Shown piece after piece: positions 1 to 9,288 of a stretch of 64,000 bases of DNA (position 1 is its first letter; every line of letters begins with the position of its first letter). The notes under the pieces were generated by a model. The model saw only the letters and a program-made list of their open reading frames with translations. It ran no database searches and was not told where the DNA came from. Source of the DNA: Polaribacter gangjinensis (lineage in GTDB: Bacteria; Bacteroidota; Bacteroidia; Flavobacteriales; Flavobacteriaceae); NCBI RefSeq assembly GCF_038024125.1, contig NZ_CP150662.1, positions 451,501-515,500 on the forward strand. The letters run 5' to 3'. The translations under genes were made by a program, and so were the position numbers.

Positions 1-439
1 TTAATGAAGGTTCAACATATTCTAAATATTTTGCCAAAAAAGGCAACAAATGTTTGTCATTAGAAGATTGTTTTACCAACACTGAATGTCCAGAAATCAA
101 AACCGATAAAAAATCATGAAAACCCACCAAAGGAATATTACCTGCCATAATGATGGCGACTTTTTTAGGCGAAATTTCTTTCAAATTTTCTTTCGAAATC
201 CAAGTTTCTAAATTTGATTTTTGAAGAGCAGTTGCCCAATTTTCGACAGCAAATAAGAGATTATCTTCTGTAAACCAGTTGTTTTTTTCTTGCGCTAATT
301 TCAATTGATGCAAAAATCCATCAAAAAATAATTCATTATATGGCACTGATTCGTTCTTAACAATTTCAAATCTTGAAAATTGTCCCAAGAAAAGTCCTAA
401 TTTGTTAAAAGCTTCCAATCTGCTTTTTATTACGTCCAT
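1..439 (-). CDS. acyl-CoA reductase, LuxC family (partial, N-terminal part)
   Basis: The reverse strand from the ATG at 439 reads MDVIKSRLEAFNKLGLFLGQ and runs open for 146 codons to the window edge, so the C-terminal part is missing. The stretch KKVAIIMAGNIPLVGFHDFL followed by SGHSVLVKQSSND matches the N-terminal nucleotide-binding region of LuxC-type NADPH-dependent acyl-CoA reductases, which reduce fatty acyl groups to aldehydes. In flavobacteria this gene usually lies next to a ferredoxin, as here, although no luciferase is involved; its physiological substrate is not known to me. It is transcribed away from the ferredoxin gene from an overlapping divergent promoter. Family confident; substrate not inferable. 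Confidence 0.8.
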   Translation of the reverse strand, partial: MDVIKSRLEAFNKLGLFLGQFSRFEIVKNESVPYNELFFDGFLHQLKLAQEKNNWFTEDNLLFAVENWATALQKSNLETWISKENLKEISPKKVAIIMAGNIPLVGFHDFLSVLISGHSVLVKQSSNDKHLLPFLAKYLEYVEPSL

Positions 440-443
440 TAAA

Positions 444-489
444 TTTGTTTCTAAAAATTTTTGGGTTTATTTTTGCAGCTGCAAAGTTA
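444..489. promoter_or_regulatory. face-to-face divergent promoters of ferredoxin and acyl-CoA reductase genes
   Basis: On the plus strand TTTG (444-447), a 20-nt spacer and TATTTTTG (468-475) give a full Bacteroidota promoter for the ferredoxin gene. On the minus strand TAACTTTG (489-482) is a -7 match for the acyl-CoA reductase gene, without a clear -33 box. The two -7 boxes share the perfect palindrome TTTGCAGCTGCAAA (472-485). Confidence 0.6.
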
Positions 490-511
490 CACAAACTATA
501 AGAAATAAACC

Positions 512-862
512 ATGGCAATTATAATAACTGATGAATGTATCAATTGTGGTGCATGCGAACCAGAATGTCCAAATACCGCCATTTACGAAGGTGCTCAAGA
601 TTGGAAATATAAAGAAGGAACAAGTCTTACTGGAAATGTAATTCTTCCGAATGGAAAAAAAGTAAACGCTGACGAGTCTCAAGAACCTGTTTCTGACGAA
701 ATATATTTTATTGTTGCAGACAAATGTACAGAGTGTAAAGGCTTTCATGATGAACCACAATGTGCTGCTGTTTGTCCTGTAGATTGTTGCGTACCTGATG
801 AAAACAATGTAGAAACAGAAGAAGAATTGTTGGCAAAACAAAATTTCATGCACAAAGACTAA
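512..862 (+). CDS. 2x[4Fe-4S] ferredoxin, YfhL/Alvin type
   Basis: This 116-residue cytosolic electron carrier has two cluster motifs. The first is [12 protein letters not shown] (C-x2-C-x2-C-x3-CP). The second is [18 protein letters not shown] (C-x2-C-x8-C-x3-CP), whose long spacer is typical of YfhL/Allochromatium-type low-potential ferredoxins. About 50 residues separate the motifs. The ATG follows an A-rich leader and a good promoter 37 nt upstream. It is divergent from the acyl-CoA reductase gene, an arrangement I recall as conserved in flavobacteria, so a shared redox function is plausible but not shown. A strong terminator follows. Confidence 0.9.
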   Translation: MAIIITDECINCGACEPECPNTAIYEGAQDWKYKEGTSLTGNVILPNGKKVNADESQEPVSDEIYFIVADKCTECKGFHDEPQCAAVCPVDCCVPDENNVETEEELLAKQNFMHKD

Positions 863-884
863 TCATTTCTTTTAATGAAAATAC

Positions 885-914
885 AATCCCGATTTTTAAT
901 CGGGATTTTTTTTG
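885..914 (+). terminator. intrinsic terminator after ferredoxin gene
   Basis: A perfect 9-bp stem AATCCCGAT / ATCGGGATT with a 5-nt loop is followed by a run of T. Confidence 0.9.
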
Positions 915-945
915 CACCAAATTCTTAAATATTCAACTATATTTG
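912..945 (+). promoter_or_regulatory. ychF promoter
   Basis: TTG (912-914), 23-nt spacer and TATATTTG (938-945), 20 nt before the ATG. The -33 box overlaps the T-run of the preceding terminator. Confidence 0.6.
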
Positions 946-965
946 CACCGCTAAAAAACGAAACC

Positions 966-2057
966 ATGAAAGCCGGAATTGTAGGATTACCAAACGTAGG
1001 AAAATCGACCTTATTCAATTGTTTATCAAATGCAAAAGCGCAAAGTGCCAACTTTCCTTTTTGTACTATTGAGCCTAATATTGGTGTGGTGAATGTGCCA
1101 GACAAACGTTTAGAAAAATTAGAAGAGTTAGTCGTTCCAGAAAGAGTGGTGCCTGCCAATGTAGAAATTGTAGACATTGCTGGTTTGGTAAAAGGCGCTA
1201 GTAAAGGAGAAGGTTTAGGAAATCAGTTTTTAGCAAATATTCGTGAAACAGATGCTATTTTGCATGTTTTACGTTGTTTTGATAACGAAAATATCATTCA
1301 CGTTGATGGCTCTGTAAATCCAATCAGAGATAAAGAAACGATTGATATTGAGTTGCAATTGAAAGATTTAGAAACGGTTCAAAAACGTTTAGAGCGTGTA
1401 AAACGTACTGCTAAAACAGGCAATAAAGAAGCGCAAACAGAATTAGATGTTTTATTAAACATCGAAAATACCTTGTTGCAAGGAAAATCTATCAGAAGTA
1501 TTCAATTTACAGAAGCTGAATTAGAATTTGTAACTCCATTGCAATTCATTACTGCAAAACCTGTCTTGTATGTGTGTAATGTGGATGAAAAATCGGCTGT
1601 TTCAGGAAATAAATATGTGGATTTAGTAAAAGAAAATGTGGCGCAAGAAAATGCAGAAGTCATTGTTTTGGCAGTTGCCACTGAAGCTGATATCACTGAA
1701 TTAGAAAGCTATGAAGAGCGTCAATTATTCTTAGAAGATATCGGTTTGGAAGAAGCAGGTGTTGCCAGATTAATTCGTGCAGCCTACAAATTATTAAATT
1801 TACAAACCTATTTTACAGCAGGTGTAAAAGAAGTAAGAGCTTGGACAATTCCTATTGGTGCTACTGCACCGCAAGCAGCAGGCGTTATTCATTCCGATTT
1901 TGAAAAAGGATTCATTCGTGCAGAAACCATTGCCTATGATGATTATGTAAAATTCGGAAGTGAATCTAAAGTAAAAGAAGCAGGGAAAATGAGGGTAGAA
2001 GGCAAAGAATACATCGTAAAAGATGGAGATATCATGCACTTTAGATTTAATGTGTAA
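966..2057 (+). CDS. ychF: redox-regulated ATPase/GTPase YchF (Obg family)
   Basis: The protein has 363 residues, the standard length for YchF/OLA1. Visible motifs are the P-loop GLPNVGKST at the N-terminus, the DIAGLVKGASKGEGLGNQFL switch region, and the C-terminal TGS-like domain ending AGKMRVEGKEYIVKDGDIMH. YchF is a ribosome-associated P-loop NTPase that prefers ATP and has been linked to oxidative stress and translation quality. The start is placed at MKAGIVGLPNVG because it matches the family and lies 20 nt after a TATATTTG promoter; an in-frame ATG 54 nt upstream lies before that promoter and is unlikely to be used. Single-gene unit ended by a bidirectional terminator. Confidence 0.95.
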   Translation: MKAGIVGLPNVGKSTLFNCLSNAKAQSANFPFCTIEPNIGVVNVPDKRLEKLEELVVPERVVPANVEIVDIAGLVKGASKGEGLGNQFLANIRETDAILHVLRCFDNENIIHVDGSVNPIRDKETIDIELQLKDLETVQKRLERVKRTAKTGNKEAQTELDVLLNIENTLLQGKSIRSIQFTEAELEFVTPLQFITAKPVLYVCNVDEKSAVSGNKYVDLVKENVAQENAEVIVLAVATEADITELESYEERQLFLEDIGLEEAGVARLIRAAYKLLNLQTYFTAGVKEVRAWTIPIGATAPQAAGVIHSDFEKGFIRAETIAYDDYVKFGSESKVKEAGKMRVEGKEYIVKDGDIMHFRFNV

Positions 2058-2080
2058 ATTTCAAAATACTTTATAAAAAT

Positions 2081-2114
2081 AAAAAATCCAACGTTGAAGT
2101 TGGATTTTTTTTTT
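2081..2114. terminator. bidirectional terminator between ychF and TonB-dependent receptor
   Basis: Stem AATCCAAC / GTTGGATT with loop GTTGAA, flanked by A-run and T-run, between two convergent genes. Confidence 0.9.
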
Positions 2115-2146
2115 GAATTTGATTTTATAATTATCAATAAAAAATT

Positions 2147-4618
2147 TTAAAACTCCTGTTTTCCAAATTCACTATCAATAAATTTCGATTTGTTTTTCCC
2201 TTTTTTAAAGGTATAAGTTAAGTTTAACATCACTACATCAACTTCGTAAATATAATTGGTGGTTGTGTAAAATTCACCAGGTCTAAAAGTGGTAATGCGT
2301 TGTTCGTTTGAATTTAATAAACCCATATCAATATTTTGCCATTGTAAAGTGGCCACTAACGAACCTTCAAAAAATGATTTTTGAAAGGTTACATTTGGTG
2401 AATAAAAACGAGAATCTTCTCCTTGTGCAGTAACTCTTTCAGATAAATAATTGAAGGTAAATTGTAAAGAAGCATTCTTCCAAAAAGAATACGTATTGTT
2501 TAAATTGATGCCATACACTGTTGTTTCAGAATTCACAGGTCTGTTATCAAACTCGCCTGAAATGGCATAATTGTACACATTTACTCCAATGAAATTCGAC
2601 CAATTATCAGTAGGTTTTAATTGCGTAGAAAGTTCCAATCCAACTACATTTGCATTCCCAACATTCGAGTAAATTCGGTTTAAAATACTGTCATTATACA
2701 CTGTATTTACTCTGTTTACCAAATTTTTAATATGTCTGTAATAGGCAGTTGCATTGATAGAATTTCCGCCTTTTAGTTTTTTATTGAAACCTACTTCTAC
2801 CAAATCAATAAATTCTGGCAATAAATTAGGGTCTCCTTGTTCCAACGTTTCTGAATGTTCACGTTCTGGAAATGGATTCATCTTAAAAGTAGTGGTTCTT
2901 TCTACACGTTTGCTATAAGCAGCTTTGATATTTGTTTTCTCATTCAAGGCATATTGAATTGAAGCTGAAGGAAATAACTTTGCAAAATCATATTCATATC
3001 GCTCATCAAGTGTATTTGCTTTGTCTTTCAAATCCAATGTTCTGTCCATAATTTCCAAACGAGTTCCGAAAGCATAATCCCATTTTGCTGATTTTCCTGT
3101 GAATTGTCCATACACAGAATGAATGATTCTTTTCAAATTTACTTCACTCGAAAACTCTGGTACTAATTGAAAAGGATCATTGAAATTGGTGCGTCTTTCA
3201 TACACAAAATCTCCTGTATGATCCAAACTTCTGAATTGATATCCAGTTTCTAACAATCCATTTTCAAAAGGGGCAAAACTATAATCCACTTGAAAACGAG
3301 TTCCATGCAAAGGATTGTTATTGGTGTTGAATTCATCTTGATACAAAATCGTTTCATCAGGAAAACCTAAATTCTGGTTGATGGTTGGACCTCCTAAAAG
3401 CGTGTATTCATATAACAATGACGTTGAAATGGTGGCTTTGTTTTCAAAAGTATGTTTGTAATCAAAACTTCCCAAAGCAAAATCACTTTTTCGATTCAAT
3501 AAATTGTGATTGAAATATTGAAAAGTGTACAAACGATTGTTACTATTTGGCGGATTTACAGCATGATTATCAAAATATACAATGTCTGCCAATCTGTCTT
3601 TATCACGTTTTCCAGCGAAAAATCCCACAGAAAATTCGTTATTTTCATTCGGAGTAAAATCAACTGTAAAACGGCCACTATAATTAATTTCATTGGTACT
3701 TCTCTCTCCAGTTGATGGAAAACGCGTTTGTTTGTTATTGATAATCGTAAAAACATCGCCTTCACGTCTTCCTCCAATATCATTTCGTTGATAATTTACA
3801 CCAAATGAATAATTCCAAGCTTTGTTTTGCAAATTGTAAGTTGCATCAATTCCATAACGTTGATGTGCATTTGCGTTGTCATAGGTCTCAATTGAAGGAA
3901 AACCACCTTTGATGTTGATTTGTGCAAAAGAACCATCTAAAGCACCTTTTTTGGTGATGATATTTAAGATTCCTGCTTTTCCTTCTGGATCATATTTGGC
4001 TGATGGAGCTGTGATTACTTCAACACGTTCAATAGAATTTGCAGGAATTTGCCCCAATAAACTTGCAGCATTTCCTTGAATAGGTTTTCCATTTAATAAC
4101 AGCACAAAACCCGAACTTCCACGAACACTAATTTCACCTTGACCATCAACAGTTACTGATGGTAAATTTCTGATGACATCAATTCCTGAACCTCCTTGCG
4201 CGTTTTTAAATTTCTCAGCATCAAATACTTGACGATCAATTTTATTAACAACTGTGGCTCTTTCACTTTTGATGATAACTTCGTTTAAAGAAGTTCCTAA
4301 GGTCAAAGAAATGGTACCAGTATTTACGATATTTTTAGAGTTGTTGATCGTAATATTATTGATGGTTTTTTCATTATAACCAATAAATGAAACTTTCAAA
4401 AAATAGTTGCCTTTGGCAAGATTTGTAAACGAAAATGCGCCTAAACTGTCTGTAACTATTCCTGCAATCAATGCATTATTAGTTTGATTGTAAATAGCAA
4501 CTGTGGCATATTCTAAAGGAGTATTGTCTTCATCAACAACAATTCCTTTTACTTGTGAAATAAGGGAAGAAAATTGAAAAAAAAGGAATCCAATTAAAAT
4601 TGTTTTTCTTGAAAACAT
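2147..4618 (-). CDS. TonB-dependent receptor, outer-membrane beta-barrel protein
   Basis: The protein has about 823 residues. It starts with a signal peptide (MFSRKTILIGFLFFQFSS, cleaved near LISQ). A carboxypeptidase-regulatory-like beta-sandwich follows at about 22-95 (GIVVDEDNTPLEYATVAIYN), then a TonB plug at about 115-215 (GKPIQGN, RVEVITAPSAKYDPEGKAGI) and a long 22-strand-type barrel. It has the form of the OMP_b-brl_3 subgroup rather than SusC, and no SusD partner is present. The substrate cannot be read from sequence. The chosen ATG directly precedes the signal peptide; an in-frame ATG 39 nt upstream would put charged residues before it. An AraC-type regulator lies upstream on the same strand and may control it. 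Confidence 0.9.
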   Translation of the reverse strand: MFSRKTILIGFLFFQFSSLISQVKGIVVDEDNTPLEYATVAIYNQTNNALIAGIVTDSLGAFSFTNLAKGNYFLKVSFIGYNEKTINNITINNSKNIVNTGTISLTLGTSLNEVIIKSERATVVNKIDRQVFDAEKFKNAQGGSGIDVIRNLPSVTVDGQGEISVRGSSGFVLLLNGKPIQGNAASLLGQIPANSIERVEVITAPSAKYDPEGKAGILNIITKKGALDGSFAQINIKGGFPSIETYDNANAHQRYGIDATYNLQNKAWNYSFGVNYQRNDIGGRREGDVFTIINNKQTRFPSTGERSTNEINYSGRFTVDFTPNENNEFSVGFFAGKRDKDRLADIVYFDNHAVNPPNSNNRLYTFQYFNHNLLNRKSDFALGSFDYKHTFENKATISTSLLYEYTLLGGPTINQNLGFPDETILYQDEFNTNNNPLHGTRFQVDYSFAPFENGLLETGYQFRSLDHTGDFVYERRTNFNDPFQLVPEFSSEVNLKRIIHSVYGQFTGKSAKWDYAFGTRLEIMDRTLDLKDKANTLDERYEYDFAKLFPSASIQYALNEKTNIKAAYSKRVERTTTFKMNPFPEREHSETLEQGDPNLLPEFIDLVEVGFNKKLKGGNSINATAYYRHIKNLVNRVNTVYNDSILNRIYSNVGNANVVGLELSTQLKPTDNWSNFIGVNVYNYAISGEFDNRPVNSETTVYGINLNNTYSFWKNASLQFTFNYLSERVTAQGEDSRFYSPNVTFQKSFFEGSLVATLQWQNIDMGLLNSNEQRITTFRPGEFYTTTNYIYEVDVVMLNLTYTFKKGKNKSKFIDSEFGKQEF

Positions 4619-4699
4619 AATAAAATTAAGTTTAAAAATAAAGCGCAAGTTAACCACTGAAATAGTGTTATTTTGGTTTATTTGAAAAATAAATGGTAT

Positions 4700-5515
4700 T
4701 TATAAAACGGCTGTTTTTTTAAATTGAAGCGGAGTTGTTTTGGTATGTCTTTTAAAGAATTTTGTAAAATTAGAGGTATCTTTAAAGTTCAAATCAAAAG
4801 CAATATCACTGATGTTTTTAGATGTATATAATAGTTTTCTTTTGATTTCTTTTACAATCCAATCTGCAACTACTTCTGAGGCAGATTTTTGAAAAGATTT
4901 TTGACAAATTGCATTCAGGTTTTGTGAACTTGTATGCAATTTCTCTGCATAAAAAGCTACATTATTGACCAAGTTTTCTGATAGCAATTGCAAAAATTGT
5001 TGTTCAATTGAAGGTTGTGAAACCGTTAAAACTGTTTGTGAATATTGAATAATTTTTGATAAAATTGCCTTGATGCCACTTTCAATTACCTCAAAGTTTA
5101 CTGGATGTTGTTTCATTTCTGAAGTCAACATTTTAAAAAGTGAAGGTATAATTTCATCATTTTCATCAATATGAACTTCATTAAGAGTTTTGATTTTTTG
5201 CAGTTGAAAAAGGATTGTATTATCAACTAGATTCTCTAAAAAACTCTCTTTGATAATGAAGACAAAACCTTCTGGAATGGAATCAATTTCCCAATGATGT
5301 ACTTGATTTTTATGAATAAAAAACAAAATTGGAGTAGTGATTTCAAAAGGTTTTGAATCTAAATAATGAAATCCACTTCCTTTACTAAAAAAAACAATTT
5401 CTAAATATTTATTGTGAACATGAGGTTTTGTGTAACGTTTCGCAACATCAAAAGGTGCTATTTTTATAGTATTTTCAAAAGAAATTTTATTCTTTATTTC
5501 GATTTCTTTGTGCAT
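4700..5515 (-). CDS. AraC family transcriptional regulator
   Basis: The protein has 271 residues. The N-terminal cupin-like sensor (about 1-110) includes KPHVHNKYLEIVFFSKGSG and HKNQVHHWEID. The C-terminal double helix-turn-helix (about 170-271) contains HTSSQNLNAICQKSFQKSA and the second HTH ISDIAFDLNFKDTSNFTKFF, ending with the typical TPLQFKK. The histidines in the cupin could bind a small ligand, but none is identifiable. The gene lies between gcvT and the TonB-dependent receptor gene, all on one strand, with an 81-bp gap before the receptor, which makes the receptor its most likely target (inference). Confidence 0.9.
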   Translation of the reverse strand: MHKEIEIKNKISFENTIKIAPFDVAKRYTKPHVHNKYLEIVFFSKGSGFHYLDSKPFEITTPILFFIHKNQVHHWEIDSIPEGFVFIIKESFLENLVDNTILFQLQKIKTLNEVHIDENDEIIPSLFKMLTSEMKQHPVNFEVIESGIKAILSKIIQYSQTVLTVSQPSIEQQFLQLLSENLVNNVAFYAEKLHTSSQNLNAICQKSFQKSASEVVADWIVKEIKRKLLYTSKNISDIAFDLNFKDTSNFTKFFKRHTKTTPLQFKKTAVL

Positions 5516-5539
5516 ACTTTTCAGTAAATTTCACTTAAA

Positions 5540-6625
5540 TTATCCTTTATAAAATGGCAATTTCACCACTTTTGCAGGCATGGCTTTTTTACGGATTTGC
5601 ACAAAAATTTCAGTATCTAAATTCGAAAATTCCGAGGAAACATAACCCATTCCAATTCCTTTTCCCAAACTTGGACTCATAGTTCCTGAAGTTACTTTAC
5701 CAATGATATTTCCATTGGCATCAACAATTTCATAATCGTGTCTTGGAATGCTTTTTTCAACCATTTCAAAAGCCACCAATTTTCGAGTTGGTTTGTCAGC
5801 TTTTTGTTTGGCTAAAGCTTCGTGATTTACAAAATCTTTGGTGAATTTGGTAATCCAACCCAAACCAGCTTCAATAGGTGAAGTGGTATCATCTATATCA
5901 TTTCCATACAAACAATAGCCCATCTCTAATCGTAAAGTATCTCTTGCTGCCAATCCAATTGGTTTGATTCCAAAAGATTTTCCTGCTTCAAAAACAGCAT
6001 CCCAAATGTGTTTTACTTCGCTGTTTTTACAATAAATCTCAAATCCTCCTGAACCTGTATAACCTGTTGCTGAGATGATTACATGTTCAATTCCTGCAAA
6101 ATCGCCCACTTTAAATTTGTAAAAAGGAATAGCAGCCAAATCTAAAGATGATAAAGATTGCATTGCTTCAACCGCTTTTGGTCCTTGAATGGCTAATAAA
6201 GAATACTCATCAGATAGATTGCGTAAAGATGCTCCAAAATCTTTATTGTATGTAGAAATCCAATCCCAATCTTTGTCAATATTGGAAGCATTTACAACTA
6301 ATAAATACGTGTTTTCTTTAATTCTATAGCAAATCAAATCATCTACAATTCCACCAGTTTCGTTAGGAAAACAGCTGTATTGAGCATCACCAATAGCTAA
6401 TTTTGATGCATCATTAGAAGTCACTTTCTGAATCAAAGCTAACGCATTTTCACCTTCAACCAAAAATTCACCCATATGACTCACGTCAAAAACACCCACA
6501 GATTCACGCACTGTATGATGTTCTATTGTTACGCCCTCATATTGAACAGGCATGTTAAAACCTGCAAAAGGAACCATTTTTGCGCCTAAACCTTCATGAA
6601 CTTCGTGTAATGCAATATTTTTCAT
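5540..6625 (-). CDS. gcvT: glycine cleavage system aminomethyltransferase (T-protein)
   Basis: The protein has 361 residues, the usual length for GcvT, which transfers the methylene group from aminomethyl-lipoyl H-protein to tetrahydrofolate and releases ammonia. Family signatures are the N-terminal [20 protein letters not shown], the segment [12 protein letters not shown] with the catalytic aspartate, the folate-site region [14 protein letters not shown], and [14 protein letters not shown]. The other subunits (gcvP, gcvH) are not in the window, as is common in flavobacteria. No glycine riboswitch is visible upstream. It is followed on the same strand by the AraC regulator after a 24-bp gap. 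Confidence 0.96.
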   Translation of the reverse strand: MKNIALHEVHEGLGAKMVPFAGFNMPVQYEGVTIEHHTVRESVGVFDVSHMGEFLVEGENALALIQKVTSNDASKLAIGDAQYSCFPNETGGIVDDLICYRIKENTYLLVVNASNIDKDWDWISTYNKDFGASLRNLSDEYSLLAIQGPKAVEAMQSLSSLDLAAIPFYKFKVGDFAGIEHVIISATGYTGSGGFEIYCKNSEVKHIWDAVFEAGKSFGIKPIGLAARDTLRLEMGYCLYGNDIDDTTSPIEAGLGWITKFTKDFVNHEALAKQKADKPTRKLVAFEMVEKSIPRHDYEIVDANGNIIGKVTSGTMSPSLGKGIGMGYVSSEFSNLDTEIFVQIRKKAMPAKVVKLPFYKG

Positions 6626-6724
6626 TGTATAGAATTCTTAAATTTTTGGCTAAATTATTGAAAATTATACAAAGTGTTGTCAATAATATTTTGTTAATTT
6701 TTATTATCAAAATAGAAATAATAG

Positions 6725-6732
6725 TACATTTG
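6725..6732 (+). promoter_or_regulatory. -7 element before aminopeptidase P gene
   Basis: TACATTTG, a full TAnnTTTG match 25 nt before the ATG; no well-spaced -33 box was seen. Confidence 0.4.
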
Positions 6733-6757
6733 AAAACCAATCAAAAAAATCACTTTT

Positions 6758-8383
6758 ATGAATATGCGTAACTTTCTTTCAATCGTATTGATTTCCATTA
6801 CTTTCTGTAGTTTTTCACAAACTCCCACAGATTATTTATCCAAAGAATTTCACAAAGAAAGACGTGATATTTTACGATCAAAAATGCCAAAAAACTCAGT
6901 TGCCGTAGTTTTTGCAAATCCTGTTAGAAATAGAGCAAATGATGTGGATTTTATCTTTCATCAAGATCCAAACTTCTATTACTTAACTGGTTACAAAGAA
7001 CCAAATGCGGTATTGGTGTTGTTTTCAGAAAATCAAACTGATGAAAAAGGAAATTCATACAATGAAATTTTATACGTTCAAAAGCGTGATGCAAGAGCAG
7101 AACAATGGAATGGAAAACGTTTGGGAATTGAAGGTGCAAAGCAAGAATTAGGTTTTGCTTTTGCAAAAAATGGAGAAGATTTCATAAAAGATGCCATTGA
7201 CTTTAAAAAGTTTGATAAATTATTCATTGAAAAATTTAATGATGATTATCGCAATTTAAGTGATGCTGCTGATGTGTTTGATTTGGTGAAAAGTTTCAAG
7301 CAAAAAGCGGGCTATAATCCTGACATATTTTTGTCTAGACCTAAAGAATATTTGTACACAAATATTGCTGAAACTCCAATTGAAAGTAGTGCTAATGTAA
7401 TCAATATTATTGATAGGTTATCTTCTCAATTTGAGGATATTAAGGATGATGAACTCATCAAACAATTTAAGTCTGCAAAAACGGATGCTATTAGAAAAGA
7501 TATCAAACAAAAAATCACATTGGCTTTACAACCAAAGACAAATATTGATTTGACTTTTTTACCTTCAAACTTGGCTACAATGCGTGAAATAAAAACGGAA
7601 GCTGAAATAAAATTGATCACAAAAGCTGTCAGAATTTCGGCAATTGGTCAAATTGAAGTGATGAAAGCTATGAAACCTCATATGTCAGAAATGGAATTGC
7701 AAGGAATTCATGAATTTGTGTATAAAAAGTATGGTGCAGAGTATGAAGGATATCCTTCAATTGTGGGTGCAGGAAACAATGGTTGTATTTTGCATTATGT
7801 TGAAAATAATCAAACGCAAGTTGGTAATGAGTTGGTTTTGATGGATTTAGGAGCTGAATATAGAGGTTTTACTGCAGATGTTACCAGAACAATTCCTGCA
7901 AACGGAAAATTCACAAAAGAACAAAAAGAAATCTATGATTTGGTGTATAATGCGCAAGAAGCTGGCATTGCTTTGTACACTATTGGCACAAGTATGCAAG
8001 CACCAAATCAGGCTGCTAGAAAAATAATTAACGAAGGTTTATTTAAGTTAGGAATCATTAAATCTATTGATGAAAAGCACAATTATTTTCCTCATGGAAC
8101 TTCGCATCACATTGGTTTAGACGTTCATGATCCTGGAAATTATGAAAATTTCGAAGAAAATATGATTGTTACTATGGAACCTGGAATTTATATTCCCATA
8201 GGAAGTCCATGTGATAAAAAATATTGGGGAATAGGAATTCGAATTGAAGATGATATTTTGGTAACTAAAAACGGTCCTGTAAATTTATCAGCAGAAGCTC
8301 CAAGAACTACTGAAGAAATCGAAAAAATGATGGCTAAAAAATCAGTTTTAGATGCGTTTGTATTACCTGATTTGGATAAATAA
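6758..8383 (+). CDS. pepP: Xaa-Pro aminopeptidase (M24B), exported
   Basis: The 541-residue protein carries a signal peptide (MNMRNFLSIVLISITFCSFS) and so probably acts in the periplasm. An aminopeptidase P N-terminal domain covers about 30-170 and the pita-bread metallopeptidase domain about 285-510. Metal ligands are visible: Asp in VLMDLGAEY and FTADVTRTIP, His in FPHGTSHHIGLDVHD, Glu in VTMEPGIYI and in GIGIRIEDD. It removes N-terminal residues before proline. Its stop overlaps the start of the next gene by one base (TAATG), indicating translational coupling with the SDR protein. An alternative ATG lies two codons downstream. Confidence 0.93.
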   Translation: MNMRNFLSIVLISITFCSFSQTPTDYLSKEFHKERRDILRSKMPKNSVAVVFANPVRNRANDVDFIFHQDPNFYYLTGYKEPNAVLVLFSENQTDEKGNSYNEILYVQKRDARAEQWNGKRLGIEGAKQELGFAFAKNGEDFIKDAIDFKKFDKLFIEKFNDDYRNLSDAADVFDLVKSFKQKAGYNPDIFLSRPKEYLYTNIAETPIESSANVINIIDRLSSQFEDIKDDELIKQFKSAKTDAIRKDIKQKITLALQPKTNIDLTFLPSNLATMREIKTEAEIKLITKAVRISAIGQIEVMKAMKPHMSEMELQGIHEFVYKKYGAEYEGYPSIVGAGNNGCILHYVENNQTQVGNELVLMDLGAEYRGFTADVTRTIPANGKFTKEQKEIYDLVYNAQEAGIALYTIGTSMQAPNQAARKIINEGLFKLGIIKSIDEKHNYFPHGTSHHIGLDVHDPGNYENFEENMIVTMEPGIYIPIGSPCDKKYWGIGIRIEDDILVTKNGPVNLSAEAPRTTEEIEKMMAKKSVLDAFVLPDLDK

Positions 8384-9042
8384 TGAATAAAACTGCCATC
8401 ATTTTAGGTGCAACAGGATTAACTGGAAGTATTTTATTAGAAAAACTTATAAAGGATGATAGATACACATCCATCAAACTTTTTTCAAGAAAAAAAGTCT
8501 TTTTTAAATCTAAAAAAGTAACTGAATATCAAGTAGATTTACAAAATTTTCCTTCATTTTCTGATGATTTTACAGCTGATGAAGTATTTTGCTGTATTGG
8601 AACAACAGCAGCAAAAACCAAAGATAAAGAAACATATCATGCCATTGATTTTGGAATTCCAGTGGCAGCTGCAAAATTGTCAAAACAAAATGGAATTTCA
8701 ACATTTATTGTAATTTCTTCAATGGGCGCAAATTCTTCAAGTGCTGTTTTTTATAGCAAAACAAAAGGAGAAATGGAAAATGCTGTGTTGAAAGAACAAA
8801 TAGAAAAAACACATATTCTTAGACCTTCATTAATTGGAGGTAACAGAAATGAATTTCGATTCGGAGAAAAAATCGGGAAAATTGCCATGGGTTTTTTAAA
8901 TCCGCTATTAGTTGGAAATATCGAAAAATATAAAATGATTTCTCCTGAAAAGATTGCAGATTGTATGATTATTTTGGCAAATAGCTCAAATAATCAGCAG
9001 ATTTTTAGTTCAGATGAAATACAACGCATTGCAAATTCTTAA
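8383..9042 (+). CDS. NAD(P)-binding Rossmann-fold protein, atypical SDR
   Basis: The protein has 219 residues. The N-terminal dinucleotide motif GATGLTGSILLEKL is clear, and VISSMGANSSSAVFYSKTKGEME contains the Ser and Tyr-x3-Lys-like region of extended or atypical SDRs. Overall it resembles the HTATIP2/CC3-like group of NAD(P)-binding proteins (CIGTTAAKTKDKETYHAIDF is typical). The substrate is unknown. It overlaps the end of the peptidase gene by one base and is followed after six bases by a VF530-family gene, so the three form one operon. Confidence 0.85.
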   Translation: MNKTAIILGATGLTGSILLEKLIKDDRYTSIKLFSRKKVFFKSKKVTEYQVDLQNFPSFSDDFTADEVFCCIGTTAAKTKDKETYHAIDFGIPVAAAKLSKQNGISTFIVISSMGANSSSAVFYSKTKGEMENAVLKEQIEKTHILRPSLIGGNRNEFRFGEKIGKIAMGFLNPLLVGNIEKYKMISPEKIADCMIILANSSNNQQIFSSDEIQRIANS

Positions 9043-9048
9043 ATTAAA

Positions 9049-9288
9049 ATGAATATTGAACAACCTAATAATCCATTGCATGGCATCAAATTAGCCACTA
9101 TGTTAGAACAATTGTATTTGGAATATGGTTGGGAAACATTGGGAAATACATTGAATTTAAAATGCTTTTTAAACAATCCGAATTATAAATCAAGTTTAAA
9201 ATTTTTGAGAACCACACCTTGGGCAAGAGAAAAAGTGGAACAATTTTATTTGAAAAACATTGTAAACAAACGAATTACGAAGAAATAA
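9049..9288 (+). CDS. VF530 family (DUF2132) small DNA-binding protein
   Basis: The protein has 79 residues. The segments NPLHGIKLATMLEQLYLEYGW and LKFLRTTPWAREKVEQFYL match the VF530/DUF2132 family, whose founding member from Vibrio fischeri was characterised structurally and described as binding double-stranded DNA. The cellular role is unknown. It ends inside the 3' end of the oppositely transcribed topB gene, a convergent overlap of 14 bases, with no terminator hairpin visible between the two. Confidence 0.88.
   Translation: MNIEQPNNPLHGIKLATMLEQLYLEYGWETLGNTLNLKCFLNNPNYKSSLKFLRTTPWAREKVEQFYLKNIVNKRITKK

Noticed and set aside
467..853. Minus-strand open frame opposite the ferredoxin gene
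   Set aside because: Antisense shadow of a clear two-cluster ferredoxin; low-complexity Phe/Ile-rich translation with no family.
1..862. Bioluminescence (lux) locus
   Set aside because: A LuxC-type reductase occurs, but no luxA, luxB, luxD or luxE is visible next to it; many non-luminous flavobacteria have this reductase.
912..965. Upstream in-frame ATG for ychF
   Set aside because: It precedes the TATATTTG promoter and adds 18 residues not found in YchF.
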